64,000 nt of DNA from Bacillus cytotoxicus. GTDB taxonomy: Bacteria; Bacillota; Bacilli; Bacillales; Bacillaceae_G. Under the pieces are notes generated by a model. It was given only the letters and a program-made list of their open reading frames with translations, made no database searches and had not been told where the DNA came from. The stretch is from the NCBI RefSeq assembly GCF_023715645.1, contig NZ_JAMBOP010000007.1, positions 62,001 to 126,000 of the forward strand, written 5' to 3'. The position numbers and the translations under genes were made by a program. Of the stretch, positions 15,838 to 24,298 are shown one piece after another; position 1 is the stretch's first letter, and each line of letters begins with the position of its first letter.

Positions 15838-16482
15838 ATGGAAGATATAACCTTAGGATTACTACTAGATATTGTAGGTGAATTATTTTCAGATGAAATT
15901 TCAATCGCTGTTTCGAATACGCAAGGATATATCTACTATCGGCCAAGTAAACGAATTGATTTAAAGATTAGTGTTGGGGATCCTATAAAGGAAGGGACGA
16001 TTGCTTATAAAGCAATGGTGATGAAGCAAAAGGTTTCTGAATTCATTGACCGGGATGTTTTTGGTATTCCTTATCATGGAATGGCTGTACCATTTTTTAA
16101 TAATGGAAAGCTTGAGGGCTGCGTGACAGCAATTTATCCAGCTTTAACGGATGGAAAGTCGGTTGTTACTGTAAAAACAACGGATGGCTGGGTTCCGATT
16201 CCTTTTTCGAATGTCATTTATTTAGAGGCTAAAGATAAAAAGACGTATGTGAATTCAGAGGAATTATCAGGAACACATAAATACTCGCTGCAAGAATTCG
16301 AATATTTGCTTCCGAGAGATTCATTTATTAGATGCCACCGTTCATTTATTGTAAATGCTAATCATATTAAGGCGATTTATCCTGATACTCATTCTACTTT
16401 TTTACTTTCGATGGATAATGGTGAGCGGGTTCCAGTTAGTCAATCATACGCCAGTTATTTTCGGAAGCTTCTAGGGTTCTAG
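15838..16482 (+). CDS. LytTR-domain DNA-binding regulator
   Basis: A 214-residue protein. The C-terminal part (about 108-212) is a LytTR domain: SVVTVKTTDGWVPIPFSNVIYLEAKDKKTYV, RDSFIRCHRSFIVNANHI, and RVPVSQSYASYFRKLL. The N-terminal 100 residues contain ISIAVSNTQGYIYYRPS and FGIPYHGMAVPFFNNGKLEGC, a PAS/GAF-like sensor fold reminiscent of bacilli regulators that sense small molecules. There is no receiver domain, so it is not a classical two-component response regulator. It lies directly ahead of the CoA-transferase gene, with 21-base spaced direct repeats in between, and probably regulates it. Confidence 0.82.
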   Translation: MEDITLGLLLDIVGELFSDEISIAVSNTQGYIYYRPSKRIDLKISVGDPIKEGTIAYKAMVMKQKVSEFIDRDVFGIPYHGMAVPFFNNGKLEGCVTAIYPALTDGKSVVTVKTTDGWVPIPFSNVIYLEAKDKKTYVNSEELSGTHKYSLQEFEYLLPRDSFIRCHRSFIVNANHIKAIYPDTHSTFLLSMDNGERVPVSQSYASYFRKLLGF

Positions 16483-16520
16483 ACTTTCTGTTTTAGAACC
16501 TAGATTCTCTCTTTTATCTG
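16479..16520 (+). promoter_or_regulatory. Two direct repeats at 21-base spacing, putative LytTR operator
   Basis: CTAGACTTTCTGTTTTAGAA and CTAGATTCTCTCTTTTATCT start 21 bases apart, on the same helix face. LytTR proteins bind paired direct repeats of about this spacing. The pair sits about 110 bases before the CoA-transferase start; the first repeat overlaps the LytTR stop codon. Confidence 0.42.
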
Positions 16521-16608
16521 AATTTTTCGTATTGTATACCGAAATCTCTATTTTGACAGTGTTAATGTGTAAAATAATTATGAATATTCATTAAGAGAGG
16601 GATTACTT

Positions 16609-18123
16609 ATGGAGAATAAATTAGAGAGAATCAGGGATCGGCGTCTAAGAGACCGAGTAGTTACACCTGAAGAAGCAGCTTCCTGGATTCAAAGTGGAAT
16701 GACGTTAGGTTTAAGTGGGTTTACACGTGCAGGTGATGTGAAAGCAGTCCCAGTTGCGCTTGTGGATCGTGTTAAGGATGATAAATCTTTTAAAGTAAAT
16801 GTCTATACTGGAGCTTCTTTAGGTTCGGATGTGGATAAATTATTTGCTGAGGCAGGAATTTTAGGGAAAAGATTGCCTTTCCAAGCGGATTCGACTATGC
16901 GAAAAGGAATTAATAAGGGCGACTTTTTATTTGTAGATCAGCATTTGTCCCATACAGCAGAGCTACTCCGTGCGGACGTTATGGATATAGATGTAGCTAT
17001 TTTGGAAGCGGTTGCAATAACTGAAGACGGAATGATTATTCCAACCACTTCAATTGGAAATTCCTTGGCGTTTTCCTTAAATGCTAAGTCGATTATTATT
17101 GAAATGAATATGGCTCAATCGTTGCAACTGGAGGGGCTACATGATTTATATGAACCTGGGAAACAAGGGGAAAGGCTTCCAATTCCGCTTGTGAAATCGG
17201 CTGATCGAATTGGAACGAGCGGTATTCCGATTGATGTTGAAAAAGTGAAGGGGATTGTGTTTACGAACCAACTTGATTCACCATCGACGATTGTTCCTCC
17301 AGATGAAGAAACTGTTATTATGGCACAGCATTTAATAGAGTTCCTTCGAAAAGAAGTGAAAGTAGGACGATTAACAAATAGTTTAGCGCCATTACAATCG
17401 GGAATTGGTTCAGTGGCCAATGCAGTGCTGCATGGCATGTTAGATTCGGAGTTTGAAGATTTAGAAGTGTATTCCGAAGTATTACAAGATGCAGTGTTTG
17501 ATCTTATGGATGCGGGGAAAGTAAACTTTGCTTCTTGCTGCTCTATCACGCTGTCCGAAGAGAAAATGCAACAAGTATTTTCCAACTTTGAAAAATATCG
17601 CGACAAATTAATAATGCGCCCGCAAGAGATTTCAAATCATCCTGAAATCATTCGCCGCCTCGGATTAATCTCGATTAATACTGCTTTAGAATTAGATATA
17701 TACGGAAATGTCAATTCTACTCACGTTTCAGGTACAAACATGATGAACGGTATTGGTGGTTCTGGTGATTTTGCAAGAAATGCACGCCTAGCGATTTTTG
17801 TGACTAAATCGATTGCAAAAGGTGGTAACATTTCAAGTATCGTTCCTTTCGTCTCTCACGTAGACCATACTGAACACGATGTTGATGTTATCGTTACTGA
17901 ACAGGGATATGCTGATTTAAGAGGACTGGCACCAAGGGAAAGAGTAGAACTAATTATTGAGAATTGTGCACATCCAATGTATCGTGACCAGCTACGAGCT
18001 TATTATGAAGAAGCAAAAACAAGAGGTGGACAAACTCCTCATGTGTTAGAAAAAGCTTTTTCTTGGCATACGAATTATGCTAAAAATGGCACAATGCTTG
18101 AAGCGGTATTAGAAACCGTATAG
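16609..18123 (+). CDS. Acetyl-CoA hydrolase/transferase family protein, probable succinyl-CoA:acetate CoA-transferase
   Basis: A 504-residue class I CoA-transferase. SGIGSVANAVLHG (about 264-276) is followed by VYSEVLQDAVFDLMDAGK, with the likely catalytic Glu290 that forms the CoA thioester. The C-terminal domain has SGDFARNARLAIF, VSHVDHTEHDVDVIVTEQGY and ADLRGLAPRERVELI. Length and motifs fit the Cat1/AarC group, which moves CoA between succinyl-CoA and acetate, more than true acetyl-CoA hydrolases. The reaction would link acetate overflow to the citric acid cycle. It has a good ribosome site (GAGAGGGATTACTT) and is followed by a terminator. Confidence 0.85.
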   Translation: MENKLERIRDRRLRDRVVTPEEAASWIQSGMTLGLSGFTRAGDVKAVPVALVDRVKDDKSFKVNVYTGASLGSDVDKLFAEAGILGKRLPFQADSTMRKGINKGDFLFVDQHLSHTAELLRADVMDIDVAILEAVAITEDGMIIPTTSIGNSLAFSLNAKSIIIEMNMAQSLQLEGLHDLYEPGKQGERLPIPLVKSADRIGTSGIPIDVEKVKGIVFTNQLDSPSTIVPPDEETVIMAQHLIEFLRKEVKVGRLTNSLAPLQSGIGSVANAVLHGMLDSEFEDLEVYSEVLQDAVFDLMDAGKVNFASCCSITLSEEKMQQVFSNFEKYRDKLIMRPQEISNHPEIIRRLGLISINTALELDIYGNVNSTHVSGTNMMNGIGGSGDFARNARLAIFVTKSIAKGGNISSIVPFVSHVDHTEHDVDVIVTEQGYADLRGLAPRERVELIIENCAHPMYRDQLRAYYEEAKTRGGQTPHVLEKAFSWHTNYAKNGTMLEAVLETV

Positions 18124-18219
18124 GAAAGTAATGGTGACCCGCAAACAAGGGGTTGCATTTGATATTGAAGAATTGAATTTAAATTTTGGGTAAATACTAC
18201 CTCCTCTATTTATATATAA

Positions 18220-18252
18220 GGACAAGCTTACTTACGTGAGCTTGTCTTTTTC
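18220..18252 (+). terminator. Rho-independent terminator
   Basis: GACAAGCT and AGCTTGTC pair around TACTTACGTG and are followed by TTTTTCTTTTC. It ends the CoA-transferase transcript. Confidence 0.8.
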
Positions 18253-18347
18253 TTTTCTTTTCACTACTATACCAATGCCGATCCAATGGTTATACAAATA
18301 TTTGGTAAAACAAAGTATACTTAATATCATTAATACATTAAATTAGG

Positions 18348-18592
18348 GTAACTACTCAGCCATACATTTCATTTAGAAGTTTGGTAAGAAGTATAATTTC
18401 AGCGAAAATACGCCTACCTATAATTGCTGCCATGAAGATAAAAATGGACCTACACTTCGCCGCCTTTCTTTGTTTTCAAACTTTGCGCGTGGCAGGAAAA
18501 GGCCCTGACCGCTACTATACATAGCCAGTCCCTCTCGCCCATTTAAAAAAATGCTTTTCTATCGGTTTTTCATAGAGTGACTGAGTAGTTAC
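18348..18592 (-). repeat. Intergenic repeat copy D, complete (245 bp)
   Basis: A full-length copy bounded by the inverted ends GTAACTACTCAG and CTGAGTAGTTAC, with the core in reverse orientation (CAAACTTTGCGCGTGGCAGG, GGCCCTGACCGC). It ends nine bases before the putative start of the next gene and so forms that gene's upstream region. Confidence 0.88.
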
Positions 18593-18601
18593 AAATTAGG
18601 A

Positions 18602-19510
18602 GTGATTTCTATATTTAGAAAAAATACAAAAAGGATACTTCTGTCATTAGTAACAAATCCAATATTAATAATTGTATACGGGATTTTTGGTCATGAGTTA
18701 GTCTCATACTGTAAATACGGAAGAATGAATAATAATAGTTATATTTTATTAGTATGTGTAGCGTTTTTTATAGCTATGACTACATTTACTACAATGAGAG
18801 TGATAAAAGATAGAGAATATGAATCTAAAAAATCAACTAATTCAACGGCATGGAAATACATTTCTATTATCGTTATTGTTGTAATTACATCATTTTATGG
18901 GATGCAAATTTATAAAAGTGCAACAAATTACAATGGCAAACTGGCGTGGTTTATAGAAAGGTCGGTTAAATTTAAACATAATAATATATATAAGAGTTCT
19001 AAAGAGAAGGATGTAAAGAATGAAAAGGAACAGTTTTTCCTATCAAAAGAAGTTGGTTATAAACTAAATATGATAGATAAAGCATTAGGTAGTGCTTTTT
19101 ATTCCTTAAGCAAGACTAGTGATGGAGGTAAAACATGGGAGGTTATCAATACAGACCCATTCAATAGAGGGATGGGTAGTATATCAGGAATAACCTTTAT
19201 AAATGATAAACTTGGATTTTTAGGAGCAGTTAGACCTTCTGGTAATGAGGGAGAGTTATATCGTACAGATGATGGGGGTTTATCTTTCAAAAAGGTAGAT
19301 TATCCACCTCATGAAGTGAAATTAGATTATACACAGTCTATAATAAGTCCTTTTGATTCTCCAGGTATACCTTATGAGAAAGATGGAGTTTTTAATATGT
19401 TAGTTGGACAAGGAGCAGATGGAGACTACAATGGCGATAGTAGTGCACTTTATCAGTCAAAAGATAAAGGAGAGACATGGGAATTTGTAGAAGAAGTGAA
19501 AAAGAAATAA
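18602..19510 (+). CDS. Membrane-anchored protein with Asp-box (BNR) repeats
   Basis: About 302 residues: three hydrophobic helices (about 12-30, 45-62, 85-103), then a soluble domain outside the membrane. It holds three Asp-box/BNR motifs typical of sialidase and photosystem-assembly-like beta propellers: SDGGKTWEVI, TDDGGLSFKKV and KDKGETWEFV. With only three motifs the propeller would be incomplete. The start is doubtful. GTG 18602 is part of the ribosome site AGGAGTG, and the codon at the right distance (18611) is ATA, so an original ATG may have mutated. The function is unknown. Confidence 0.65.
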   Translation: MISIFRKNTKRILLSLVTNPILIIVYGIFGHELVSYCKYGRMNNNSYILLVCVAFFIAMTTFTTMRVIKDREYESKKSTNSTAWKYISIIVIVVITSFYGMQIYKSATNYNGKLAWFIERSVKFKHNNIYKSSKEKDVKNEKEQFFLSKEVGYKLNMIDKALGSAFYSLSKTSDGGKTWEVINTDPFNRGMGSISGITFINDKLGFLGAVRPSGNEGELYRTDDGGLSFKKVDYPPHEVKLDYTQSIISPFDSPGIPYEKDGVFNMLVGQGADGDYNGDSSALYQSKDKGETWEFVEEVKKK

Positions 19511-19521
19511 CGAGAATTTAA

Positions 19522-19563
19522 AATAACCCCATTACGAGTTATCGTTCGTAATGGGGGTCATTT
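19522..19563. terminator. Bidirectional terminator
   Basis: AATAACCCCATTACGA pairs with TTCGTAATGGGGGTCATT. It lies between the convergent BNR protein gene and ahpF. Confidence 0.75.
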
Positions 19564-19572
19564 CTTTTTTTA

Positions 19573-21099
19573 TTAATTGCGGATTAGATAATCAAATGCA
19601 CCTAAAGCTGCATTTGCACCTGATCCCATAGAAATAATGATTTGTTTATATGGACTATTTGTACAGTCGCCTGCAGCAAATACGCCATCGACGTTTGTAG
19701 CACCGCGTTTATCTGTAACGATTTCACCACGATTACGTTCAACAGTGTCGCCTAACCAATCTGTGTTTGGCACAAGACCGATTTGTACGAATACACCTTG
19801 TAGTTCGATGTGATGAACTTCTTCAGTTTCACGATCGATGTAAGAAATACCGTTTACTTTGTCAGTACCAGTAATTTCTTTTGTTTGAACGTTCTTTAGG
19901 ACAGTTACGTTTGGTAAGCTGTTAAGGCGTTCTTGTAATACAGCATCAGCTTTTAGTTCTGGCATGAATTCAAGAACAGTTACGTGTTTTACGATACCTG
20001 CTAAATCAATTGCTGCTTCAATACCAGAGTTACCGCCGCCGATAACTGCTACGTGTTTGCCCGTGAATAATGGACCGTCACAGTGAGGGCAGTATGCTAC
20101 ACCTTTGTTTTTGAACTCAGCTTCACCTGGTACGCCAACATTGCGCCAACGAGCACCTGTTGAGATGATTACGCTCTTACTTTTTAGAACAGCGCCGTTT
20201 TCCAGTTCCACTTCAATAAGTTCTTTCTTCTCTAAACGTTTCGCACGTTGTAGATTCATAACATCGATGTTGTACTCTTTTACGTGTTCTTCAAGGCTTG
20301 CTACGAGCTTAGGTCCTTCAGTATGTTTTACACTGATGAAGTTTTCAATACCCATCGTATCCATTACTTGACCGCCGAAGCGTTCAGCAACGATACCTGT
20401 GCGAATACCTTTACGTGCTGCATAAATTGCTGCACTTGCACCAGCTGGGCCACCGCCAACAACAAGAACATCATATGGATCCTTATCAGAAAGCTCTGAT
20501 GCATCAGGGCCGTTACCCATCTTAGCAAGAATTTCTTCTAGTGTCATACGACCGCTGCTTAAGAATTCACCGTTTAAGAAAACAGATGGTACTGCCATGA
20601 TGTCTTTGCTTTCTACCTCGTCTTTAAATGCAGCGCCGTCAATCATTGTATGTGTAATACTAGGATTTAGAACGCTCATTAAGTTGAGTGCTTGCACAAC
20701 ATCAGGGCAGTTATGACAGCTCAGGCTGATGTAAGATTCGAAATGATATTCACCTTGAATGTTTTTTACTTGATCGATTACTTTTTGTTCAACTTTTGGA
20801 GCTCTGCCACTAACTTGTAGTAAAGCTAACACTAATGAAGTAAACTCATGTCCTAGAGGGATACCAGCAAACGCTACACCAGTGTCTTCTCCGATACGAT
20901 TCACACTGAAGCTTGGTGTTCTCTCCAATTGTGTTTTCTCTACCTTAATTTTAGATGACATTGTCGCTAATTCATCTACTAGAGCTAGCATATCTTTTGA
21001 TACGTCATCGGTTCCTGCGCTAACTTTAAGTAGTACATCGTTCTCCATCAGTTGAAGGTACTGGGCTAATTGTGCTTTTATATCTGCATCTAGTATCAT
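19573..21099 (-). CDS. ahpF: Alkyl hydroperoxide reductase subunit F (NADH:peroxiredoxin reductase)
   Basis: A 508-residue flavoprotein that passes electrons from NADH to AhpC. The N-terminal double thioredoxin-like domain carries the disulfide CHNC at residues 128-131. The thioredoxin-reductase part has the FAD motif [12 protein letters not shown] (about 213-224), the redox pair CPHC at 337-340, the NAD motif [12 protein letters not shown], and [12 protein letters not shown] near the end. Length and motif order equal those of known AhpF. It follows ahpC by 14 bases and shares its transcript. Confidence 0.96.
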   Translation of the reverse strand: MILDADIKAQLAQYLQLMENDVLLKVSAGTDDVSKDMLALVDELATMSSKIKVEKTQLERTPSFSVNRIGEDTGVAFAGIPLGHEFTSLVLALLQVSGRAPKVEQKVIDQVKNIQGEYHFESYISLSCHNCPDVVQALNLMSVLNPSITHTMIDGAAFKDEVESKDIMAVPSVFLNGEFLSSGRMTLEEILAKMGNGPDASELSDKDPYDVLVVGGGPAGASAAIYAARKGIRTGIVAERFGGQVMDTMGIENFISVKHTEGPKLVASLEEHVKEYNIDVMNLQRAKRLEKKELIEVELENGAVLKSKSVIISTGARWRNVGVPGEAEFKNKGVAYCPHCDGPLFTGKHVAVIGGGNSGIEAAIDLAGIVKHVTVLEFMPELKADAVLQERLNSLPNVTVLKNVQTKEITGTDKVNGISYIDRETEEVHHIELQGVFVQIGLVPNTDWLGDTVERNRGEIVTDKRGATNVDGVFAAGDCTNSPYKQIIISMGSGANAALGAFDYLIRN

Positions 21100-21113
21100 T
21101 TTGATTACACTCC

Positions 21114-21677
21114 TTAAATTTTGCCTACAAGGTCAAGGCTTGGTTTAAGTGTTGCAGAACCTTCTTGCCATTTAGCTGGGCAAACTTCACCTGGATTGTT
21201 GCGAACATATTGTGCTGCTTTAATTTTGTTAGCAAGGATGCTTGCATCGCGGCCGATACCGTCTGCATTAATTTCAACAGATTGGATAACGCCATCTGGA
21301 TCGATGATGAATGTAGCACGAGCAGCAAGACCTTCTTCTGCAACTAATACATCGAAGTTGCTAGTGATTGTGCGAGTAGGGTCACCAATCATAATGTATT
21401 CGATTTTGCCGATAGTTTCTGAGCTATCATGCCATGCTTTATGTGTAAAGTGAGTGTCTGTAGATACAGAGTATACTTCAACGCCTAATTCTTTTAAAGT
21501 TGCATATTGATTTTGTAAATCTTCAAGTTCAGTTGGGCATACGAATGTAAAGTCTGCTGGGTAGAAGCAAACTACGCTCCATTTTCCTTTGAAACTTTCG
21601 TCAGTAACTTGGATAAACTCTCCATTATGATAAGCATTAGCTTTAAACGGTTTTACTTCTGTGCCGATTAATAACAT
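21114..21677 (-). CDS. ahpC: Peroxiredoxin AhpC (alkyl hydroperoxide reductase subunit C)
   Basis: A 187-residue typical two-Cys peroxiredoxin. The peroxidatic Cys47 is in [12 protein letters not shown] and the resolving Cys166 in EVCPAKW. The conserved Arg is within [16 protein letters not shown]. It reduces hydrogen peroxide and organic peroxides and is recharged by AhpF, encoded next in the same operon. A strong ribosome site (TAGGAGGAATTTTA) precedes the ATG, and codon usage is that of an abundant protein. A PerR-box sequence lies upstream. Confidence 0.97.
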   Translation of the reverse strand: MLLIGTEVKPFKANAYHNGEFIQVTDESFKGKWSVVCFYPADFTFVCPTELEDLQNQYATLKELGVEVYSVSTDTHFTHKAWHDSSETIGKIEYIMIGDPTRTITSNFDVLVAEEGLAARATFIIDPDGVIQSVEINADGIGRDASILANKIKAAQYVRNNPGEVCPAKWQEGSATLKPSLDLVGKI

Positions 21678-21749
21678 ATTAAAATTCCTCCTAAATGTGT
21701 ATTATGAGCAACAAAAATTATCTTGCTCATAAAGTAAAGTTTTTATTAT

Positions 21750-21764
21750 CTATAATAATTCTAA
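21750..21764 (-). promoter_or_regulatory. PerR box upstream of ahpC
   Basis: Read on the gene strand, TTAGAATTATTATAG agrees with the PerR consensus TTATAATNATTATAA at 13 of 15 positions. It is about 73-87 bases before the ahpC start. PerR represses ahpCF until peroxide oxidises it, so induction by peroxide is expected. Confidence 0.7.
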
Positions 21765-21845
21765 TTCGATATTAATTATCATATAAAACTATTTATTTTG
21801 TCAAGGATAATGTTCAACTTTTACGTAATATCATTCTGATTTACT

Positions 21846-21962
21846 AAAATACAAATCTCTGCTATGAAGGATACAACATGATCGCTACTAGCTTTCTCCC
21901 TTTGTTTTAGCTGAGGTGCTCTCGTCTTCATCTAAAGAGAAAGAGGTTTTTATGTCGTTGCT
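21846..21962 (-). repeat. Intergenic repeat copy P, degraded
   Basis: It keeps CGCTACTAGCTTTCTCCC, TTTGTTTTA and GGTGCTCTCGTC from the reverse-oriented family, but the GC-rich centre (GTGGCA...GACCGC) is deleted. Confidence 0.5.
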
Positions 21963-21976
21963 TCAACTTTTCTAAA

Positions 21977-22264
21977 TTAGTTAACACATTCATTTCGAAA
22001 CTGTTTAGGCGAAACACCAGCATATTTTTTAAAGACTTTCGTAAAATGACTTTGGTCATGAAAGTTCAACAGTGTGGAAATTTCCGATAAAGAATGTTTT
22101 GTATAGGTTATTAAGCTTTTTGCTTCATCTATCTTGGCACGCTGGATATATTCGCTTGGTGAAATACCTACTTCTTTTTTGAAAAGAACAGATAGATAAC
22201 TAGGATTTAGCGCAGGTGCTTTTACAGAGGACATGTTGGGTGAGATGATTGAGTTATTAAACAA
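21977..22264 (-). pseudogene. AraC-family regulator, C-terminal remnant
   Basis: The last 80 residues are a clear AraC DNA-binding domain: NPSYLSVLFKKEVGISPSEY, AKSLITYTKHSLSEIS, and FHDQSHFTKVFKKYAGVSP. The first helix-turn-helix is cut and no sensor domain precedes it. Beyond about 22213 the opposite strand reads AGAFTEDMLGEMIELLNNAQ and ends at a stop followed by a terminator, as if a deletion joined the ends of two convergent genes. It could still be translated as a 95-residue fragment but is unlikely to work. Confidence 0.7.
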
Positions 22265-22358
22265 TGCGCAAATGAATCGTTAATGCCTAGTTTTTACGCT
22301 GCTAGGGATGTTTTAAAGTGTAACCGAGAATGATGAAAGCTTTGCATCTATTAAGTTG

Positions 22359-22386
22359 AAAGAGCGGCGATGGTCGCTCTTTTTTC
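22359..22386 (+). terminator. Rho-independent terminator
   Basis: AAGAGCG and CGCTCTT enclose a short loop and are followed by TTTTTTC. It has no intact gene in front of it, which supports loss of a plus-strand gene here. Confidence 0.65.
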
Positions 22387-22457
22387 ATAGGGGAAATGTT
22401 TGACGCATATTTCTAACAAGCTATAATAAAAACTAGATATAAGTTAAAAAGACGACA

Positions 22458-22494
22458 TAAAGAAGCTTTTTTTATAGAGGGACTGTGTAGTTAC
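22458..22494 (-). repeat. Intergenic repeat end, remnant Q
   Basis: AGAAGCTTTTTTTATAGAGG followed by GACTGTGTAGTTAC matches the closing 40 bases of the repeat family, with one change in the CTGAGTAGTTAC end. The rest of the element is absent. Confidence 0.5.
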
Positions 22495-22589
22495 ATACAA
22501 TGTATGTGGTAAAGTTGATATGGATAGAAATTGTCATAAAAGGGGTAATTTCACTTACTCCTTTTATTAGTAAGAAAGGATTGAACATA

Positions 22590-22820
22590 TTGTATTTAAC
22601 GATAGAAGAAGCAGCTGAATTTTTAAGTATGCCCGAATCGTATATCGAAAGCTTAATTCAACAAAAGCGCATACGTGCTGTTCATGACGGAGAGCAGTAT
22701 TTATTGAATAAAGAGCAGTTTAATACACATTTAGAACAAATGGAGAAGTATAAAAGGTTAGTAGAAGAAATATTAAATGAGCCAATTCCAGAAGATATGG
22801 ATGTGAAAGATGAGGACTAG
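22590..22820 (+). CDS. Excisionase-type small DNA-binding protein
   Basis: A 76-residue protein. Its first 50 residues (YLTIEEAAEFLSMPESYIES, then IQQKRIRAVHDGEQYLLNKEQF) form the MerR-like winged helix of the excisionase (Xis) family, followed by an acidic helical tail. I use TTG 22590 with AGAAAGGA upstream; the longer frame from 22500 has no ribosome site. No integrase is nearby, so it may be a stand-alone chromosomal regulator, which is common in Bacillus, rather than part of an active element. Confidence 0.72.
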   Translation: MYLTIEEAAEFLSMPESYIESLIQQKRIRAVHDGEQYLLNKEQFNTHLEQMEKYKRLVEEILNEPIPEDMDVKDED

Positions 22821-22837
22821 GAAGTATTTCCTAGTCT
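22814..22837 (+). terminator. Short hairpin at the gene end
   Basis: GACTAGGAA and TTCCTAGTC pair around GTAT. The stem includes the stop codon of the excisionase-like gene. The T-run is short, so termination may be partial. Confidence 0.5.
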
Positions 22838-22996
22838 TCATGTATTTGAAGGGGCACCGGATCGCCATCCAGTTAAGGAATGAATCGATTGCCAAAACGA
22901 AGAAGATGAGCCGAATCCTCATAAATAACTATAAAAAGATGAAATTTTTGTTATGGGAGTGTCTCAAAATATTATTTCGACGGGTATGTATGGTGG

Positions 22997-23044
22997 CAAT
23001 CTACAATATATGGAAATAACATTATTTCCATATATTGTAGATTG
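22997..23044. repeat. Near-perfect 48-bp palindrome
   Basis: CAATCTACAATATATGG and the six bases after it (23 in all) are followed, after only two bases, by their exact complement. A third partial copy, TATATGGAAATAATAA, occurs at 23101-23116 at the edge of the next repeat. The flanking 22838-23328 region holds no gene I can support. It could be a cruciform, an RNA hairpin or an insertion relic. Confidence 0.75.
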
Positions 23045-23113
23045 TAATTGTAATTTTTTAGTTTATACTTTTTGTATAATTATAAGTTATAAATTAAAAC
23101 TATATGGAAATAA

Positions 23114-23276
23114 TAACTACTCAGCTATCCCTTAAATTAGGAGTCTCATAGATGGAAATTCGGCCTATTTTTTTCCTGCAAGACAAACATATACGATACC
23201 ACTATATCCTGTGATAAAACAAATGAACATATTTTTCTAACCATCTTATATCTTCATGAGGTGACTGAATAGTTAC
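23114..23276. repeat. MITE-like element R with the repeat-family ends but a different interior
   Basis: It is bounded by TAACTACTCAGCTAT and, inverted, GTGACTGAATAGTTAC, the same termini as the long repeat family. The 130 bases between do not contain the family core. This suggests that the ends, not the core, define what moved. Confidence 0.55.
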
Positions 23277-23328
23277 CAAAAATATTTATATAAGTTACGT
23301 ATTAGGGCTGAGTTTTTAGGAGGTTTAA

Positions 23329-24027
23329 ATGAAGAAAATATTGCCAGGGGCCATTTTATCTCATACACAGTATGGATATTTAAAGGTGCCGAAAAATGTC
23401 AAAATTCAGTGTCCCAAATGCGGTAAAACAGGAGAATTTACGTTAAAAACAAACTTTTACCAAGTTACAAAAAGAGGACTATTCGCAGAAGGGCTTTGTT
23501 GTGAATGTCAAAAGCCATCAGAATTTGTGATGATGTTTAATGATTGTCCCGATCGAATGAATAAAGAAGTAGAAGTGTATATTTATAGTCCTTCAGATTT
23601 AAAAGATCCTTTAGAACATCTCGAACACAATAAACATATCCCTATAGAACTTGTTAGGGCATATCGCTCTACTTTAAATGTCAGTCAGTCAAAAGATAAT
23701 TCTGCTATTGCGGTGCTTTCAAAACGAGTTCTTGAAGGTGTCCTCAAACATTTTCTTGGAGAGGAAAGTAGTGGAAAGTCCCTTTTTCAGCAATTTGATA
23801 AATTGCCAAAGTATGTCGATTCAACTAAACTGTTTCAAGATGTTGGCTATCTTGTTCATCCGGAAAGTCCTCTTTATGAGATGCTGGAATTGAAACAGGA
23901 AATTGATGATGAAAAAGTAGCTTTATTAGCAGAATTATTAGAAGTCCTTATTGAATATTTATTTGTGCTTCCTGAAAAAATTGAATCCGTACATGATAAG
24001 ATTGAACAGAAATTTAAAATGTTGTAA
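23329..24027 (+). CDS. DUF4145 domain protein
   Basis: A 232-residue protein. The N-terminal half has a zinc-ribbon-like set (CPKCGKTGEF, then CCEC). The C-terminal half carries the DUF4145 helices (AIAVLSKRVLEGVLKHFLG, SLFQQFDKLPKYV, LVHPESPLYE). DUF4145 domains occur alone or fused to restriction and defence proteins; a nucleic-acid-related role is likely, but no activity can be read from the sequence. The ribosome site is GGAGGTTTAA. It is a single gene with its own terminator. Confidence 0.75.
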   Translation: MKKILPGAILSHTQYGYLKVPKNVKIQCPKCGKTGEFTLKTNFYQVTKRGLFAEGLCCECQKPSEFVMMFNDCPDRMNKEVEVYIYSPSDLKDPLEHLEHNKHIPIELVRAYRSTLNVSQSKDNSAIAVLSKRVLEGVLKHFLGEESSGKSLFQQFDKLPKYVDSTKLFQDVGYLVHPESPLYEMLELKQEIDDEKVALLAELLEVLIEYLFVLPEKIESVHDKIEQKFKML

Positions 24028-24042
24028 CATGTGCATTAAGAT

Positions 24043-24079
24043 TAAAAGCTGACTCATATAAGAGCCAGCTTTTTTTTTA
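24043..24079 (+). terminator. Rho-independent terminator
   Basis: AAAGCTGACTC and GAGCCAGCTTT form a stem followed by nine T. It ends the DUF4145 transcript. Confidence 0.85.
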
Positions 24080-24185
24080 TTATCTAAGCTACCCTACGTA
24101 AGACTCGTCAAATACATCCAACCTTTACCGCTCACCCGTTACATAAATCCAATTTTCGTAACGATGATGAACGTCATAAGTAGAA

Positions 24186-24298
24186 AATTTCATAAATAAT
24201 AGCGGGATAAAACTGTCATTGCGATTGCTAGAATATTTCCTCCTCTTTTTGAATATTAAGATGCATTTTAAATTCTCTTCTATTTTTATGCGTTCATA
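24186..24298 (-). pseudogene. Decayed second copy of the PlcR-box peptide locus
   Basis: Read on the minus strand, CATCTTAATATTCAAAAAG, then GAGGAGGAAAT, then GCAATCGCAATGACAGTTTT align almost base for base with the ribosome site and first codons of the 26-residue peptide gene. The start codon has become CTA, and the frame ends after about 12 codons in a different sequence. Upstream, TATGCGTTCATA (24287-24298) keeps both half-sites of a PlcR box at a shortened spacing. It seems to be a dead paralogue. Translation from the internal ATG would give only nine residues. Confidence 0.6.

Noticed and set aside
22590-22820. Excisionase-like gene as evidence of an active prophage or integrative element
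   Set aside because: No integrase, attachment-site duplication or phage genes around it.
22810-23135. Short plus-strand frames after the excisionase-like gene
   Set aside because: They begin in the terminator of that gene and cross the 48-bp palindrome; no ribosome sites.
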